From contig CM059584.1 of the NCBI GenBank assembly GCA_030407085.1, positions 130,175,501 to 130,239,500 of the forward strand: a stretch of 64,000 nt of DNA. Reading direction: 5' to 3'. Source of the DNA: Trichopria drosophilae (lineage: Eukaryota; Arthropoda; Insecta; Hymenoptera; Diapriidae). A model generated the notes under the pieces. That model was not told the origin of the DNA, searched no databases, and worked only from the letters and a program-made list of their open reading frames with translations. Positions 31,481-43,044 of the stretch are shown piece by piece; positions within the stretch are counted from its first letter, which is position 1; every line of letters starts with the position of its first letter. The position numbers and the translations under genes are program-made.

Positions 31481-31576
31481 AATGTTTTTTGGGTCGCTGA
31501 ATTCGAATCTGCAGTCTATTTAACACCATCATGTCAGACTATGATTTTTTGCAGGATGATATTATACAATTAATAA

Positions 31577-31879
31577 ATTTAAATTTGGTGGGTTTTTCCT
31601 GGTTAGAGCATTCGACCGGAAATCGAAAGGTCCCAGGATCGTACCCTGATATCTGCCGAATGTTCTTCCATGTTCCCCGTTATTTTTTCTGAATTTTTCA
31701 CATATTTTTGGGTTCTTCATATTTTTCATATAATTAACATCTCCAATCAGCATTTTTAACATTTTTCTTTAAAAATGTTTCTTCAGAAAAGCCGCCTGCT
31801 CGGGAATCGGAATGTTGAAATGTTTGATTGATGCAATCACGACCAATTGCGTTGCAGGAAAAACCCACCAAATTTAAAT
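31577..31879 (+). mobile_element. TIR element carrying a tRNA-like sequence
   Basis: A perfect 25-bp inverted repeat (ATTTAAATTTGGTGGGTTTT... at 31577-31601 with its complement at 31855-31879) encloses about 250 bp. Just inside the left end, TGGTTAGAGCATTCGACC matches a tRNA box A region and CCCAGGATCGTACCCTG is a degenerate box B (31599-31652). It combines the ends of a DNA element with a SINE-like polymerase III promoter. No coding frame of note. Confidence 0.7.
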
Positions 31880-33625
31880 CCATCACGTCAGGTTTTTGAC
31901 ATAACCTAAAAAAAACTAAAAAATCCTGTAATTAGACTTTAAAATGATAAAATAGTCGCTGCTACATTTTCGAGATGTTTTTGGAGTCGCTGAAACCACA
32001 TCCGACGTCCATTCAGCCCCATCACATTAAGTTTTTGACATAACCTCAAAAAGAAATCTAAAAATCTACCCTAAAATATGAAAATAAAGAAAAATACTGA
32101 CCAACGAGGCATACCATGTTTACTGGACAGTCCTGGACCCTACTGGAATGTATAGTGGATAGTTCTCCAAAATATTGGACTGTACTGAAAGTACTGGAAT
32201 ATACTGAAAAATACTGAACTTTACTGGGCACTATTATGAAATAAAGGGAGATTAGTTAAATTTTAAAATAAACTTATAATTCTGAATGTTATCCGCCGTA
32301 ACATTAAATGGCCATTTTACGTATTACATAGGAGTTTTGCAAAATATATTCTGCTTCTAATTCAGCGCGACAAAATACATAAAGATACATAACAAAAATC
32401 TTAACATCAGATCATCGTATGAGTTAATGTCACCGAGATCATGTAAAAATCCAGAAGTTACGGAGTTGAATATGCTTCAAATTCGGTGTCAGCGTCTTCA
32501 AAAATATAAAAAAAACATGGTATGAGAATTTTTCTTTTATTTCAATATTTTTTGGGGGCAATTTGTAGATTTTTTGAGGTTATATAAAAAATTCGACATG
32601 ATAGGGTTAATTATACTCTGAATTGGATTGACTACTGGAATCGTTAGCACTACGCACGAGTATTGTCTTTCGATTCCTAACATATCTTGTTGTTCGTTTA
32701 AAAATGCACAATTCAAGAAGAAATGTTTAAAAGAGATTCCAGTAGTATTCAGAATTGACTGGTACATTCCAGTACTGTCCAGTACATTCCAGTATTGTTC
32801 AGTACTGTCCAGTACATGCTAGTATTGTTCAGTACTGTCCAGTACATTCCAGTATTGTTCAGTACTGTCCAGTACATTCTGGTATTGCTCAGTACTGTCC
32901 AGTACATTCCAGTATTGTTCAGTACTGTCCAGTACATTCCAGTATTGTTCAGTACTGTCCAGTGCATGCCAGTATTGTTTATTACAGTACATTCCAATAG
33001 AGTCCAATATTCTCCAGTACTATCCAGTAAAGTCAAATCCAATACTGCTCAGTGTACAGTTCCGTTTACTCCAGACAATTCAGGGGGTAACTAGACAGCA
33101 CAAGCTGTCGAGGTCTTTTATACATTTGATGAACATCGGATTCGGGTTCAGCGGCCCGAAGAAGGAAACTTGGTATGGCTTTCAGGTTTGAATTTTCCTT
33201 TATTTTAACATTTTGAAGTGAATTTTTATGATATTTCTGAGGTTATGTCAAAAGACTGATCTGACGAAATCGAATGGACTTCGAATTTCATTTCAGCAGT
33301 CCCAAAAACGTAATGGAAACATGGTATACCTTCCAGCACAAAATTTTTCTTGTTTTCATATTTTAAACTATAAATTTTTAGATTTCTTTTTGAGGTTAGG
33401 TCAAGAACTTGACGCGATGGGGCTGAATTAGCTTCGAATATGGTTTTAGCGATCCCAAGAGCATAACAGAAACGTGGTATAGGCTTCTAAATGTAACTTA
33501 TTCTTCATTTTAACATTTTACGGTCTAATTATAGGATTTTTTTAGTTTTGTTAGGTTATGTCCAAAACTTGACGTGGTGGGATTAAATGGACTTCGGATT
33601 CGGATTCAGCGATCTAAAAAACATA
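31870..33625. repeat. Inverted module array around a minisatellite
   Basis: Roughly 150-bp units with GAGGTTATGTCAAAA, CGGATTCGGATTCAGCG and ACATGGTATA phrases run plus at about 33120-33625. The same units run minus at about 31880-32110 and 32270-32610. The 30-bp minisatellite also occurs in both orientations (minus, degenerate, at 32115-32235). The whole is a large imperfect palindrome. Confidence 0.65.
32755..33060 (+). repeat. 30-bp minisatellite
   Basis: Eight or so units of about 30 bp built from CAGTACTGTC, CAGTACATTC and CAGTATTGTT. Because the period is a multiple of three and the unit lacks stops, several frames on both strands stay open for 60-99 codons. These are artefacts, not genes. 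Confidence 0.95.
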
Positions 33626-33909
33626 CGGTAATCCTTCCCTTATTCTAATTTGTCCAGTCAGGCAAGAGGGCGGCCTTCTTCCCTTATTCTAATTTTCTCT
33701 TCTCCCCCACTACCAAGATTTGCTGTCTCACTATTGTCTCCTTTTTCTTTGTTGCGCATGCGCCGTTATTTTTATTTAGAAAATCCACACGTCAACACAC
33801 GTCAGTGGGAAGAACACGTGAGGGGAAATATTAGAATAGGAAAAGAGAAAAAATTAGAATACGAGAAGACATTAGAATAAGGGAAATTAGAATAAGGGAA
33901 GGACTACTG
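33626..33909. mobile_element. TA-flanked MITE, CCTTCCCTTATTC ends
   Basis: Ends GGTAATCCTTCCCTTATTC and GAATAAGGGAAGGACTACTG are inverted, with TA on each side. The right end has an extra copy of ATTAGAATAAGGGAA. GC-rich interior, no transposase. Pogo/Tc1-mariner-like by target site. Confidence 0.8.
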
Positions 33910-36494
33910 TATTATAGACGTAGTCCGACCTCCAGATTCGGACTTCCGTTTGTTTTGTGGGGCTGTGTTATCTTCCGATACCGCTAAAATACATCACGTG
34001 GGCTTTTAAATTAATCCTGCACTGAAAGAAATGGTTAGTAAATTTTGAAAGCTTGAGTTAAAGTGACTCAAAAAATGAACTAAATATTGCTAATCTGATT
34101 TTATTCAATTCTTTTCATTGAAAAATATGTTAAGATTAAGAAATAACAGACTTGTTTAGAAGTATTTTAGGTCGTGTTTAGCAATAAATACATCACTAAT
34201 AAAAATATCGACGTATCTGGAAAATAAGTGAGATATATATCGATGATAAATGTACTCTCTAAATCTGAATTAGTAATGAAAATACTAATTGAAAATGAAA
34301 AATTGATTGCTATAAGTTAGTCAATTTTTTACAAAAAAACGGTAAAAAATTACTAATAAATTAGTAAAATTATAATCGAAATTAATATTCGACTAATTAA
34401 ATAGTAGGTTTTAACTAAAATTTATTATCAATTTAATAAGTAACCCGTTTTTCATTTACGAATTAATACTTTTCAACTAATTCAAATCTAAAAGGTAAGA
34501 ATAGTTTTTGTGTCGGAGTTTTTAAATTTTAATTAAAAATTGCTGGTTTTCACTTGTAGTTTACGATATAACATATTTATAATTTTTCATCATATGTATG
34601 AAAATAATTATAAATATAAATAAAATACAAATTTCGATCAGATAAAAACATCTCAATTAAATCCACAGAATTGTGCGATTAACTAATATGATTGGAAAAA
34701 TCCATATTAATAATTAACGTTTCCTAATTTCAAATAGTAATCGATTAATTTAATAGCCTACGTGATTTATTTTGGAAGTATTTTAAAGGTAATATATGGT
34801 CGTGTTATGTGAACAAAATTTTAATACAAGCACTTTAAATTAAGTGATGACAAAAATGGGCTGAGAGTTAATTTCGAACAGTGCAACAATTCAAGACGAA
34901 TTCTATAAGTATATGAAAAAATCTATATTTACTAATTAGTTGCTGGGTTAATACTCTAAGAATATGAATTAAAACGAAATACATTTATGCAATTCTTCTT
35001 GTGGACTGAAATTTGAACTCAACTGAAATACTTGACTGTGGCTGATAAAATTTAGCAGCTACGACTAACTTTTTTCCTTTTCTAAACAAAATATCAAGAG
35101 TCTCAGGTTACCAATGAATTTGTTATATTTCCATTCATTTCATCACTGAGCTCGACCATAAAGTACCGAGAATGTAGCGTTTTTTATGACCGTACGAAAT
35201 ATTTATGTCGATGAAAAATTTCGCGAGATGTAAACAATTACCGTCAAGAATGTATTTAAACGAAGTTTCCAAAGGCTCTACTTATCATTAGGCGTGGATA
35301 TATCGTGTGCAACGCGTTCGCCAACGTTACGAAAAAACAGCGACCGAAAATCGAAAAAGGCTGCACACCGAATCGTGTATCCGCGAAGTTTTAGATACAG
35401 GAATTAAGATTAAGGTTAAAAAAACGTGTATTAATATGCGGTTATAAAACTATCTGTAACGAATACATGGCGTATGCGAGGTCTGTCTGAAAAAAAAGTA
35501 TCCAACTCGCGCCAATGTCTCTGTACCTGTGTGTGCTATCGTAGGAAACGAGCGTTCCTTGTTAGGAGGAACTTTTCCCAGTTTCTGATAAGCAGTGCAG
35601 ATGTATATAGTAGCATCGCTGCTAGATTTAAAAAAATTGATTTTTCAACAGTTTGCAAAATTTTTAATTTTACTTTAAAAATCAATTTCTTATCGGAACC
35701 CAATTTGAAAAATTGAAGATAAACGTCTCAGTGTCCAGAAATACTCTACCTCATATTAAAAATTATAGAGTGATACTTTTAAGCCATATTCGAATTATAC
35801 TGAGAATCAAAAAATAAAAATTTATTCTCTTTTTTGGATTGAAAACATTAAGTCGGCTACTGTGACGTTTATCTTGCTTTTAGTTTAATATTGGATCATT
35901 CCAATTGTTTGATTTGCAGATTGGATGGAAAATATATATAAAGTTTTGACTGGTTTTGTAATTCGATTTGGTTTTATTACTTTCAAATAGACGAAAGGGC
36001 AAGTCCGACCTTAAGCTTGGTCAACAAAAGAGGATCATGCTCAAAATCGTAAAATGATATCGGAAAGACAACGGAGTAGTGTGCGAGTGTATGCGGAGCG
36101 TTTGTGAGCAAAAAAAAATAAAAAAAAAAATAAGAAAGAGAGAGAGTGAAACTTCTGAAAGAATGCGATAAATACAGATGGTGCATTTAATCTGTCTTTC
36201 CAAAATATGTACCTACTATCTCTACAAGACTTTAGAGGAATCGGGAATATTATTGTTTACACTGTGCATGTACATACGGAGGTGATATGAATAAAGCAGT
36301 TTAAGCTTAAATCGAGTTTCCTTATATGAATTTGTGTACGTCAGAGAAGAATGTCGATATTAAAATGAATCCTTTACCTTTACTTTTCTTCCTTATGAAA
36401 AGTTCCACACGGTACAGTTAACAAATTAATTACACTCCATATATGTAACAAAGTTATGATTTCAGTTGATTGGTTATGAAATTACATGTCATGT
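33910..36494. other. 2.6 kb without a recognised gene
   Basis: 34020-35000 is rich in ACTAATTAGTAA phrases. AGGTCTGTCTGAAAAAAAAG near 35478 resembles the start of some mariner elements, but no transposase follows. The frames at 35474-35716 and 35983-36203 lack family resemblance. Confidence 0.4.
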
Positions 36495-36496
36495 TA

Positions 36497-36719
36497 CAGT
36501 AGAGTCCCGGTATAATTGCATCTCGCTATATTTGCGCCTCAGCATATTTGCAATGTTCACTCGCGTTTAATTACCTGTCGCCGTTCGCTCTTTCCCGCAC
36601 TTTGCGTGTTGGGAGTGGGAGAAGCGACGCTCCCCTTCTTTCGGTAAATATAACGAGACGGGAATGGAGGACGAAAAACCAAATCGGCAAATATACCGGG
36701 ACTCTTCTGTATATAAACG
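36497..36719. mobile_element. TA-flanked GTCCCGGTAT MITE, copy 1
   Basis: Ends CAGTAGAGTCCCGGTATAAT and ATATACCGGGACTCTTCTG are inverted; TA at 36495-36496 and 36720-36721. Internal repeats of ATATTTGC and a GC-rich core stand out from the AT-rich flank. 223 bp, pogo-like by TA target, non-coding. Confidence 0.85.
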
Positions 36720-37149
36720 CGAACATTGTAATCAATTTGCAATCTAACATTTACCTGTTAGTTACGTTTTTAATATGTAACTATTAGGTAGTCTTCGCAA
36801 AAAAATCTTTTGAATTAAGAATTGTGCTTTGAAACAATGAAAACTTTAAAGTAAAAGAAAAAATTGTAAGATTAATAGAATTCATCTGTTAATGTAGTGA
36901 CAGCAGCTTTTATCAGCAACCTCAGATGACATATGTAGTTGTGAAAATATGTTGTTATGTATTAGTAAATTGTAAATATTATAATGTGGTATTAACAATG
37001 TAACAATCTTTAAGGTTATATATGGGCAAATCCATGAAACTTTTGACTTTCGTTAACTTTTTTTTTAATTCGAAGCACATCGTTGTCTATGAGTATACGT
37101 AGTCAACTATCCTTTAGGAGTAATAATTCGGACTCGTTACTCATTTTGC
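36720..37149. other. AT-rich stretch
   Basis: No gene or repeat recognised. Confidence 0.4.
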
Positions 37150-37335
37150 GATGTACTTGAGGGTTTTTGAGGTCGGTAATCATAAATCCAACGTCAAAAT
37201 TTATCATTTCGAAATACGACAAAAAATGTTAATAGTCAATTTGCGCGAAATGTGGTATTTGAGAGTTTTTCAGGTTGCTGATCACGATACCAACGTCGTA
37301 ATTCATCATTTCAAAATGGCAGACAAAAATTGTTA
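37150..37335 (+). repeat. Two ATGGCGG-family modules
   Basis: Two tandem, diverged units of about 105 bp with GGTTTTTGAGGTCGGTAATC and CATTTCAAAATGGCAGAC phrases. Bases 37336-37794 hold no gene. Confidence 0.6.
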
Positions 37336-37794
37336 ATTTTTCTTCAAAATTGATCTTTTGCCTTCAGTGGTTGCGTCATATATTACCTTCCCTAGGGGCT
37401 GTAGGATCTTGAAGATGGTGGGAAGGCTTAAGAGCTGAACCAAGGTCGCAAAGGTAAGTGAGTCATCTCTTCGCCGAGGTAAGTAGCCAATTCTGTATTT
37501 GGTACCGTGGTTGACTTGGTAAGTGCAAACCAACAAACAGTCTAATTCACGCTAAGACGATTTAGATGAAATTACTTCAATCCCTAGCGTTATATTTCAT
37601 TACAAATCTTCACTTGACCTTGAAATTGTCATGCAAACACGGTTTCATTGACATTGCTAGAGTAATGGCGTAGTCCTTTGGCATCCAAGACTTTCTTTAC
37701 TTAATTTTTTTTCACTTTTTTTTCAAAATATTACAACTTTCTACTACGAGCATACGGCCTTCCAAAGATTCATAAAGATAGCTACAGTAAGGTC

Positions 37795-38024
37795 TCCCTT
37801 ATTGCATACTGCAGAGATTTCAAAATGGCGGCGGTCTCCCTTATTCTCTACTTCCCCTTTACCCCCACTCATAGTTGTCGCCAGTTGACAACGGCTCGAG
37901 AATCGCTCAGTCGCGAAGGTTAGGTTAGGATGCAATGGAAGAGGGAAGCCGACCGAAGGGGAATATATGCAATAAGAGATCTTAAATCCAGAGAATAATG
38001 GAGGATTCAATAAGGAAGAACCTG
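37795..38024. mobile_element. TA-flanked MITE, TCTCCCTTATTGCA ends
   Basis: Begins CAGTAAGGTCTCCCTTATTG and ends CAATAAGGAAGAACCTG, with TA on both flanks. Internal CAAAATGGCGGC and GC-rich core. Related in layout to 33626-33909. Confidence 0.75.
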
Positions 38025-38471
38025 TATCCTTTAAGAATAATCGTTTCAACAATCAATGGTCCGACATACATACTGGCTAAATATTTATCAAAAATTTGTT
38101 CTAAAGTACTAGGAAAGAATATCATTAATGTTAAAGATTGTTAGTTTTTTGTTGACTATATAAAAAACGTTACAATACTAAAAAATTATAAACTAATTTC
38201 GTTGGGAGTTGTGTCTATGTTCACGAATATCTCGAATAATTTATGTTGGAAAGCATTCAAATAAATGAGATAAAAAATGAAAAGAAATGAATATAAATTA
38301 AAAGTTTATTAAAACATCAAGATTTTATACTCGCAATATTTATATGCTTAGATTCGTCAAATTTTACATTTTGCAATGCTGTTTACAAACAAAACGACGA
38401 CATGCCGATGTCTCTTTCTCCGATTCGCCAATTTCGTCCTTGAATCTGTAACGGAATGCATTGTAAACAAA
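38025..38471. other. Unclassified stretch
   Basis: AT-rich, then a more balanced 80 bp (38380-38460) without a recognised feature. Confidence 0.4.
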
Positions 38472-39306
38472 TTAACCCCTTCGGTGCGGATGACAAAGAT
38501 CTTTTGTCATTTAGGACTTTTCTCTAACTGACTAATGAAGTCAATAATGTATCCAATTTAAAAACTGGACCATTTCTAGACAGTCTAAGGCATACCGAAC
38601 AACATGTCGTTGCCATTTTTCAAAAACATGTAACAAAAAATATACAAATTCTTAAAATATGTTGTTTTCACTATTTTGCGAAAATCTTTGTCATGAGCTA
38701 TGACATCGTTTTAGGTTAATTCCAGAATTAAAAATTAATTAAATCGATTGAAACTCGGTACCTGGGGGTTTTGGAAGTCGCTGATTACAAATCTGATGAT
38801 ATATTTTGACAATTCAAAATGGCGGCTCTAATATGGCTGACAAATTTTCAAAAAACGAACCATTTTGCATGAAACTTGCTACTCGGACTTTTTCGAGGTT
38901 GCTGCTTGTAAGTCTGATGATATATTTTGAAAATTCAAAATGGCGGATGCAATATGACTGGCAAATTTTTCAAAAAATGATGTTAGCCTTCCCCCATTAG
39001 CTTCGTTATACAATATCTACTTACACACTTTATTACGAGGAGATTGGAGTAAAGTCTTCAAAGTCCACTTTTTTTTATTTATTTATTTTTTATATATATT
39101 TCTGGGTTCATTCGAAATGGTTGGATTTTAGAAAATTTAACCGCTATATTGAATGCGCCATTTTTTATTTTCAAAATCTGACTTCAGATTCGTAATCAGC
39201 GTTCCAAAAAACTCATATACACCAAGTTACAGTAAAATCTAACCAAATTCGTTTTCCCGCATTTTAGGCACTTTTTGTGAAGTTCTCGCCGCAGCGAAGA
39301 GGTTAA
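38472..39306. mobile_element. TTAA-ended element with ATGGCGG modules
   Basis: Left end TTAACCCCTTCGGTGCGG and right end CCGCAGCGAAGAGGTTAA are inverted repeats with few mismatches, bounded by TTAA as in piggyBac-type elements. The 835-bp interior carries two plus modules (38755-38985) and one minus module (39110-39225) of the ATGGCGG family. No transposase. Confidence 0.6.
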
Positions 39307-39889
39307 ATATAAATCCACCTTTTTTCTATAGATATGTCGATGAGACTCTTACATGTATTTCTGAAAAGAATTGGTCATCCTGCAAGAGTTCAAAAATGTC
39401 GATAGTCAAAACAGGTTTACGTTTACAATAAAATCTGAACAAAACAATCAACTTAATTATCTTGACACCAAGATCATAATTCAAGGCAATGGAAATTTAA
39501 AAATCGATAGGTTTCAGAAAAAAACCGGGTCAGAAAGATACCTCCACTATGCTTCCTCTCACCTTATGTATAAAAAAATTGGTTTGATTGCGGTTTAGTT
39601 GATCATGCGATAAAACTATCCTCTATAGAATTTCAGCAAAAAAACTTAATTGAAATTGAAAATATATTATTAGAAAACGGTTACCCTTTGTTACTAATTA
39701 GAAAATGTATTTAAAAATATTTAGGCTCCTTTTATTAAATTAATACAAATAATTTAAGTATAAACAATAACGAGCATTTTATCAATACAATTAGTTACGT
39801 TAAGAGACTAACCGTAAGTCTGGTAAACATTTTCAAAAATAACGGTATAAGATTTATTTCCACGTTATTTAAAACTAATTTAGCACGCA
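39307..39889 (+). pseudogene. Penelope-like reverse transcriptase relic
   Basis: The plus strand encodes, with frame shifts and stops, RYVDETLTCI (the YVDD-type catalytic box, second D replaced by E), TFTIKSEQNNQLNYLDTKII, IEIENILLENGYPLL-like residues and YVKRLTVSLVNIFKNNGIRF, in the order of a Penelope-like RT palm and thumb. Upstream fingers and the GIY-YIG endonuclease are missing. It sits exactly between two TTAA-type ends (39306 and 39890), so the flanking elements probably inserted into an older Penelope copy. Confidence 0.7.
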
Positions 39890-40649
39890 TTAACCCATTA
39901 ACGCTTAAGAGGACACAAAATTGTTCGATCTTTCCGAATCTGCTGTTAAAGAATCAATCGCTCCCACTCTAAAAAAGTTATGCTTGGTTTTTCACAAAAA
40001 AAATCAGATTTTTTCACTGTCAACAATTTTTTAATCGGCATTTTCACATTGGAAACGGTTAGGAAGGTCACTGATCGGTGCAAATATCGTGACCTCGAAC
40101 CTTTAACTTTGAAATGTCCATCATAGCATTTTGAAAATAAAGTTGGAAACTGTCAAAATGGCGGCTCAAACATGAAAAGAACGTCGAAAAGCTCCTGAAT
40201 TTTTTATTCGAAAATGATAGGCTTTCGGAAAAAATCTGAGTTTTCTTATATTTAAGGTTAAAAGTGCGAAAAATTGTTTTTTTTCCAAAAAATTCACACA
40301 TTAATTGTAACAAACAAAATTTTAGTCGTAAAAGTAGGTGATTCTTAGAGATTTTCGGCCACTGAATGTGAATTCAGGCATATTCGCCCATCGGGTCTGA
40401 GATTTTTAATATTTGAGGTTTATACCGCGAAGAACTTTTTCATGAGTTTACGAATTTGACATCCGATTTTAAAAAATCCAAAATAATGGATCCAAGATAG
40501 CGGACCGAAATGTAAAAATGTACTTGTTCGTGATGAAACTGGTGTTTTCGTGGCCACATATTACGAATCGTCAAATATAAAAAAATGTAAACAAGTTGAA
40601 CAAATTCTGGACCCTGGATTCGGATGAGCAACAAAAAATCCATACGAAT

Positions 40650-41035
40650 TACCTAGTCTTGATCCATTGTACAGTTGAATTTTTTTTTTTTGCACGAGAT
40701 TTGTCAAGTTTCTCGGAAAAAACGCAATTTATTGCAGTATAAACCTCAGATTTAAAAAACTTCCGACGTATAGGACTAATTCTGTCCCCAAATTCAGATT
40801 AAGCGGCCCAAAATGTACAAGAAAAACCTAGTCTTGTTCCATTTTACAGCTTAAAATTTTTTTCTTGCAGTAAATGTGTAAATTTTCATGAAAAAAGCAA
40901 TTTTTCGCACTTTAAACCTCACATATAAGAAAACTCAGACGTATAGGACCAATTCTGTGCCCGAATTCGGATTCAGCGGTACAAAATCTATAAGAACAAC
41001 CTAGTTGCGTTTCTTGCACATGACATAAGTTTTTT
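40650..41035 (+). repeat. ~175-bp tandem repeat
   Basis: ACCTAGTCTTGATCCATT at 40651 recurs at about 40828 and, more diverged, at about 41001. Each unit also has ATAAACCTCA.AT, GACGTATAGGAC and TTCGGATTCAGCGG-like phrases. Two full units and a partial one. Confidence 0.8.
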
Positions 41036-43044
41036 TTTGTGGTCCGGTGTAATCATTTCGGACTAAGAATTTTTGCCCTTTCCGAATATGGTTACGAAAG
41101 TAGTGGTTCCTATTTAAAGAAGTCACTATAACCTTCAAATAATATTGAAGGGCAAGGTCATAGTACAATCAGCTCTTTCAAGCCGAATAATTTTTATTCG
41201 AAACATTTTTTGTTATTTATTTGCGATGTTTCGAGTTATTTGGCTGTCAAAGTTGAAATGGGTCACCCAGCATACAATAAAAATATCGAATTTTCTGTAT
41301 ATTTGAAAATCAAGCATGCTTAAGCAGCTGCAAAACTCATAATACGAAACCGTAATCAGCATGAGTTATTGCATTTACTAAAGAAAGGAGCACTCGTGTG
41401 TATAAAAATGTAGGTGCAATTTCATATGCGAGGAGAAATGTGGAAATAAGTATTTGATCAGTACCTATAGTTCTAACTCTCCCTTTTAATTCTAGCTAAA
41501 GATTTTAAACTTTCCTCACATTTTTTACAGAAATATTTTCTTTATTTGAGAGGGAAAATGCGCTATGAAATTGGTGTATCAAGTTTCGAGAGTGATAATG
41601 ACTTATTACTACCTAATATGCAAAAATTATAAATTAGTAAGTAAATTAGTAATCGCTGTCTAATTTTAAGTGGAAATATTCGGAACCGATTGCGTTCACT
41701 CAAAAATAACATTCCGATCGATTGATTAATTAGTATTTAGTTCAAAATCAATTCATTATTTTTACTATGAATGTTTATCAATATGGTCTAAACAATCAAA
41801 AGTATGCATCAATGCTTCTGAGCGTGCTCCGATTTTTGTTTGCTATTTTTTGTCTATAGTCAAAATAGTATTTGTCAATACGAATGCCGAACATATAATC
41901 CACACCAATCGATTTCTTTTTTCGATTCCTGGCACTAAAATTACAAATGTTAATTGACATTACTTACTTTACTTCCTCCTTCCATTTGCAGCATTAAGAA
42001 ATTCCTGTATCAAATACTGTAATAGTATGAAAGTTATTTATTGTCTAGATATAATTTACAATTAAACGCAAAGCTTCCTCTAAATGGTTAAAATTGATTA
42101 ATAAATTTTCTTGTGGTCGGAAATCAGTGATAATGCAAATTAATCAATTTTTAATTCCTTGTTACAAACTTCGCAAAATTTCTCTTTTTTTATTGTACCA
42201 ATGTAACTTTTAATGAGTAAGAATTATGTCAGGAATCATCATTAGTAAAGAATGTATCGAATATTAGTCATTTAAATAGTTAGTCATGCAATTCTATTCA
42301 TTTTGTGAGTGAAAATAAACTATATTAAATATTATTACTAATTTAAATTAATGTTTGCTGATTCAAACGGACGTAAGAATCCGCGATTGAATTTATTGCA
42401 TTTAAATTTTAACTAACTTTATACAAAGGTTTACTTCCTGATGTTTACTGACCAACACTATGTTCATTTAAGACAAGACGTTAATACTTTACTATTTTTT
42501 TCTTTGCGCTCGCAATGCTCTTTAATTTTAATTTCACTTTCTTGCATTGCTGAGGTGATGGCGATAGTTATCAATATATTACAAAGAGAAATGCAATTCT
42601 TGGCAGCTGAAAACAAAAATCGTGAAAGTTCTTACAGTGATGCATCCGAGGAAAGTTAGTTTCTTACTGGTCTAGCCCACAGGAGCAAAAACTGTGAAGA
42701 TACTGGCCATTACGCTAGCAAGGAAAGTAATTCATATCTTGATCGTAATACACGTGCGGTGACATTCAATTACGTGGCCACAAATAATGGGCAGACATTT
42801 TTTTGAAATTATTCACTGAAATTAACAAGATTTCTTGAAACTTATGGAGGATATTAAAACGGCATATATAGACATTATTTTATGCTAGCAATTGTATTAA
42901 TTTCTTTATCCTCTTGTTTCTTCTTTTCTTCATGACTTGACTATGATTAATTAAGACTTCGTCTCTATATTTGATTATTAAAATGTCTTAAATAATAGGT
43001 TCCATACGGCATTCAAAATGGTTAATCAACTGATTTGTGGCCAG
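41036..43044. other. Mostly AT-rich stretch; one odd 72-codon frame
   Basis: No recognised gene. 42441-42659 is open on the plus strand and ends VINILQREMQFLAAENKNRE followed by an acidic-serine tail; reading continues after the stop with further non-random residues. It resembles decayed coding sequence, but I cannot name a family. Confidence 0.3.

Noticed and set aside
32749..33094. Several 60-99 codon frames on both strands
   Set aside because: Artefact of the 30-bp minisatellite lacking stop codons.
35478..35716. Mariner transposon
   Set aside because: The first 20 bases resemble a mariner end, but no transposase, right TIR or TA pair was found.
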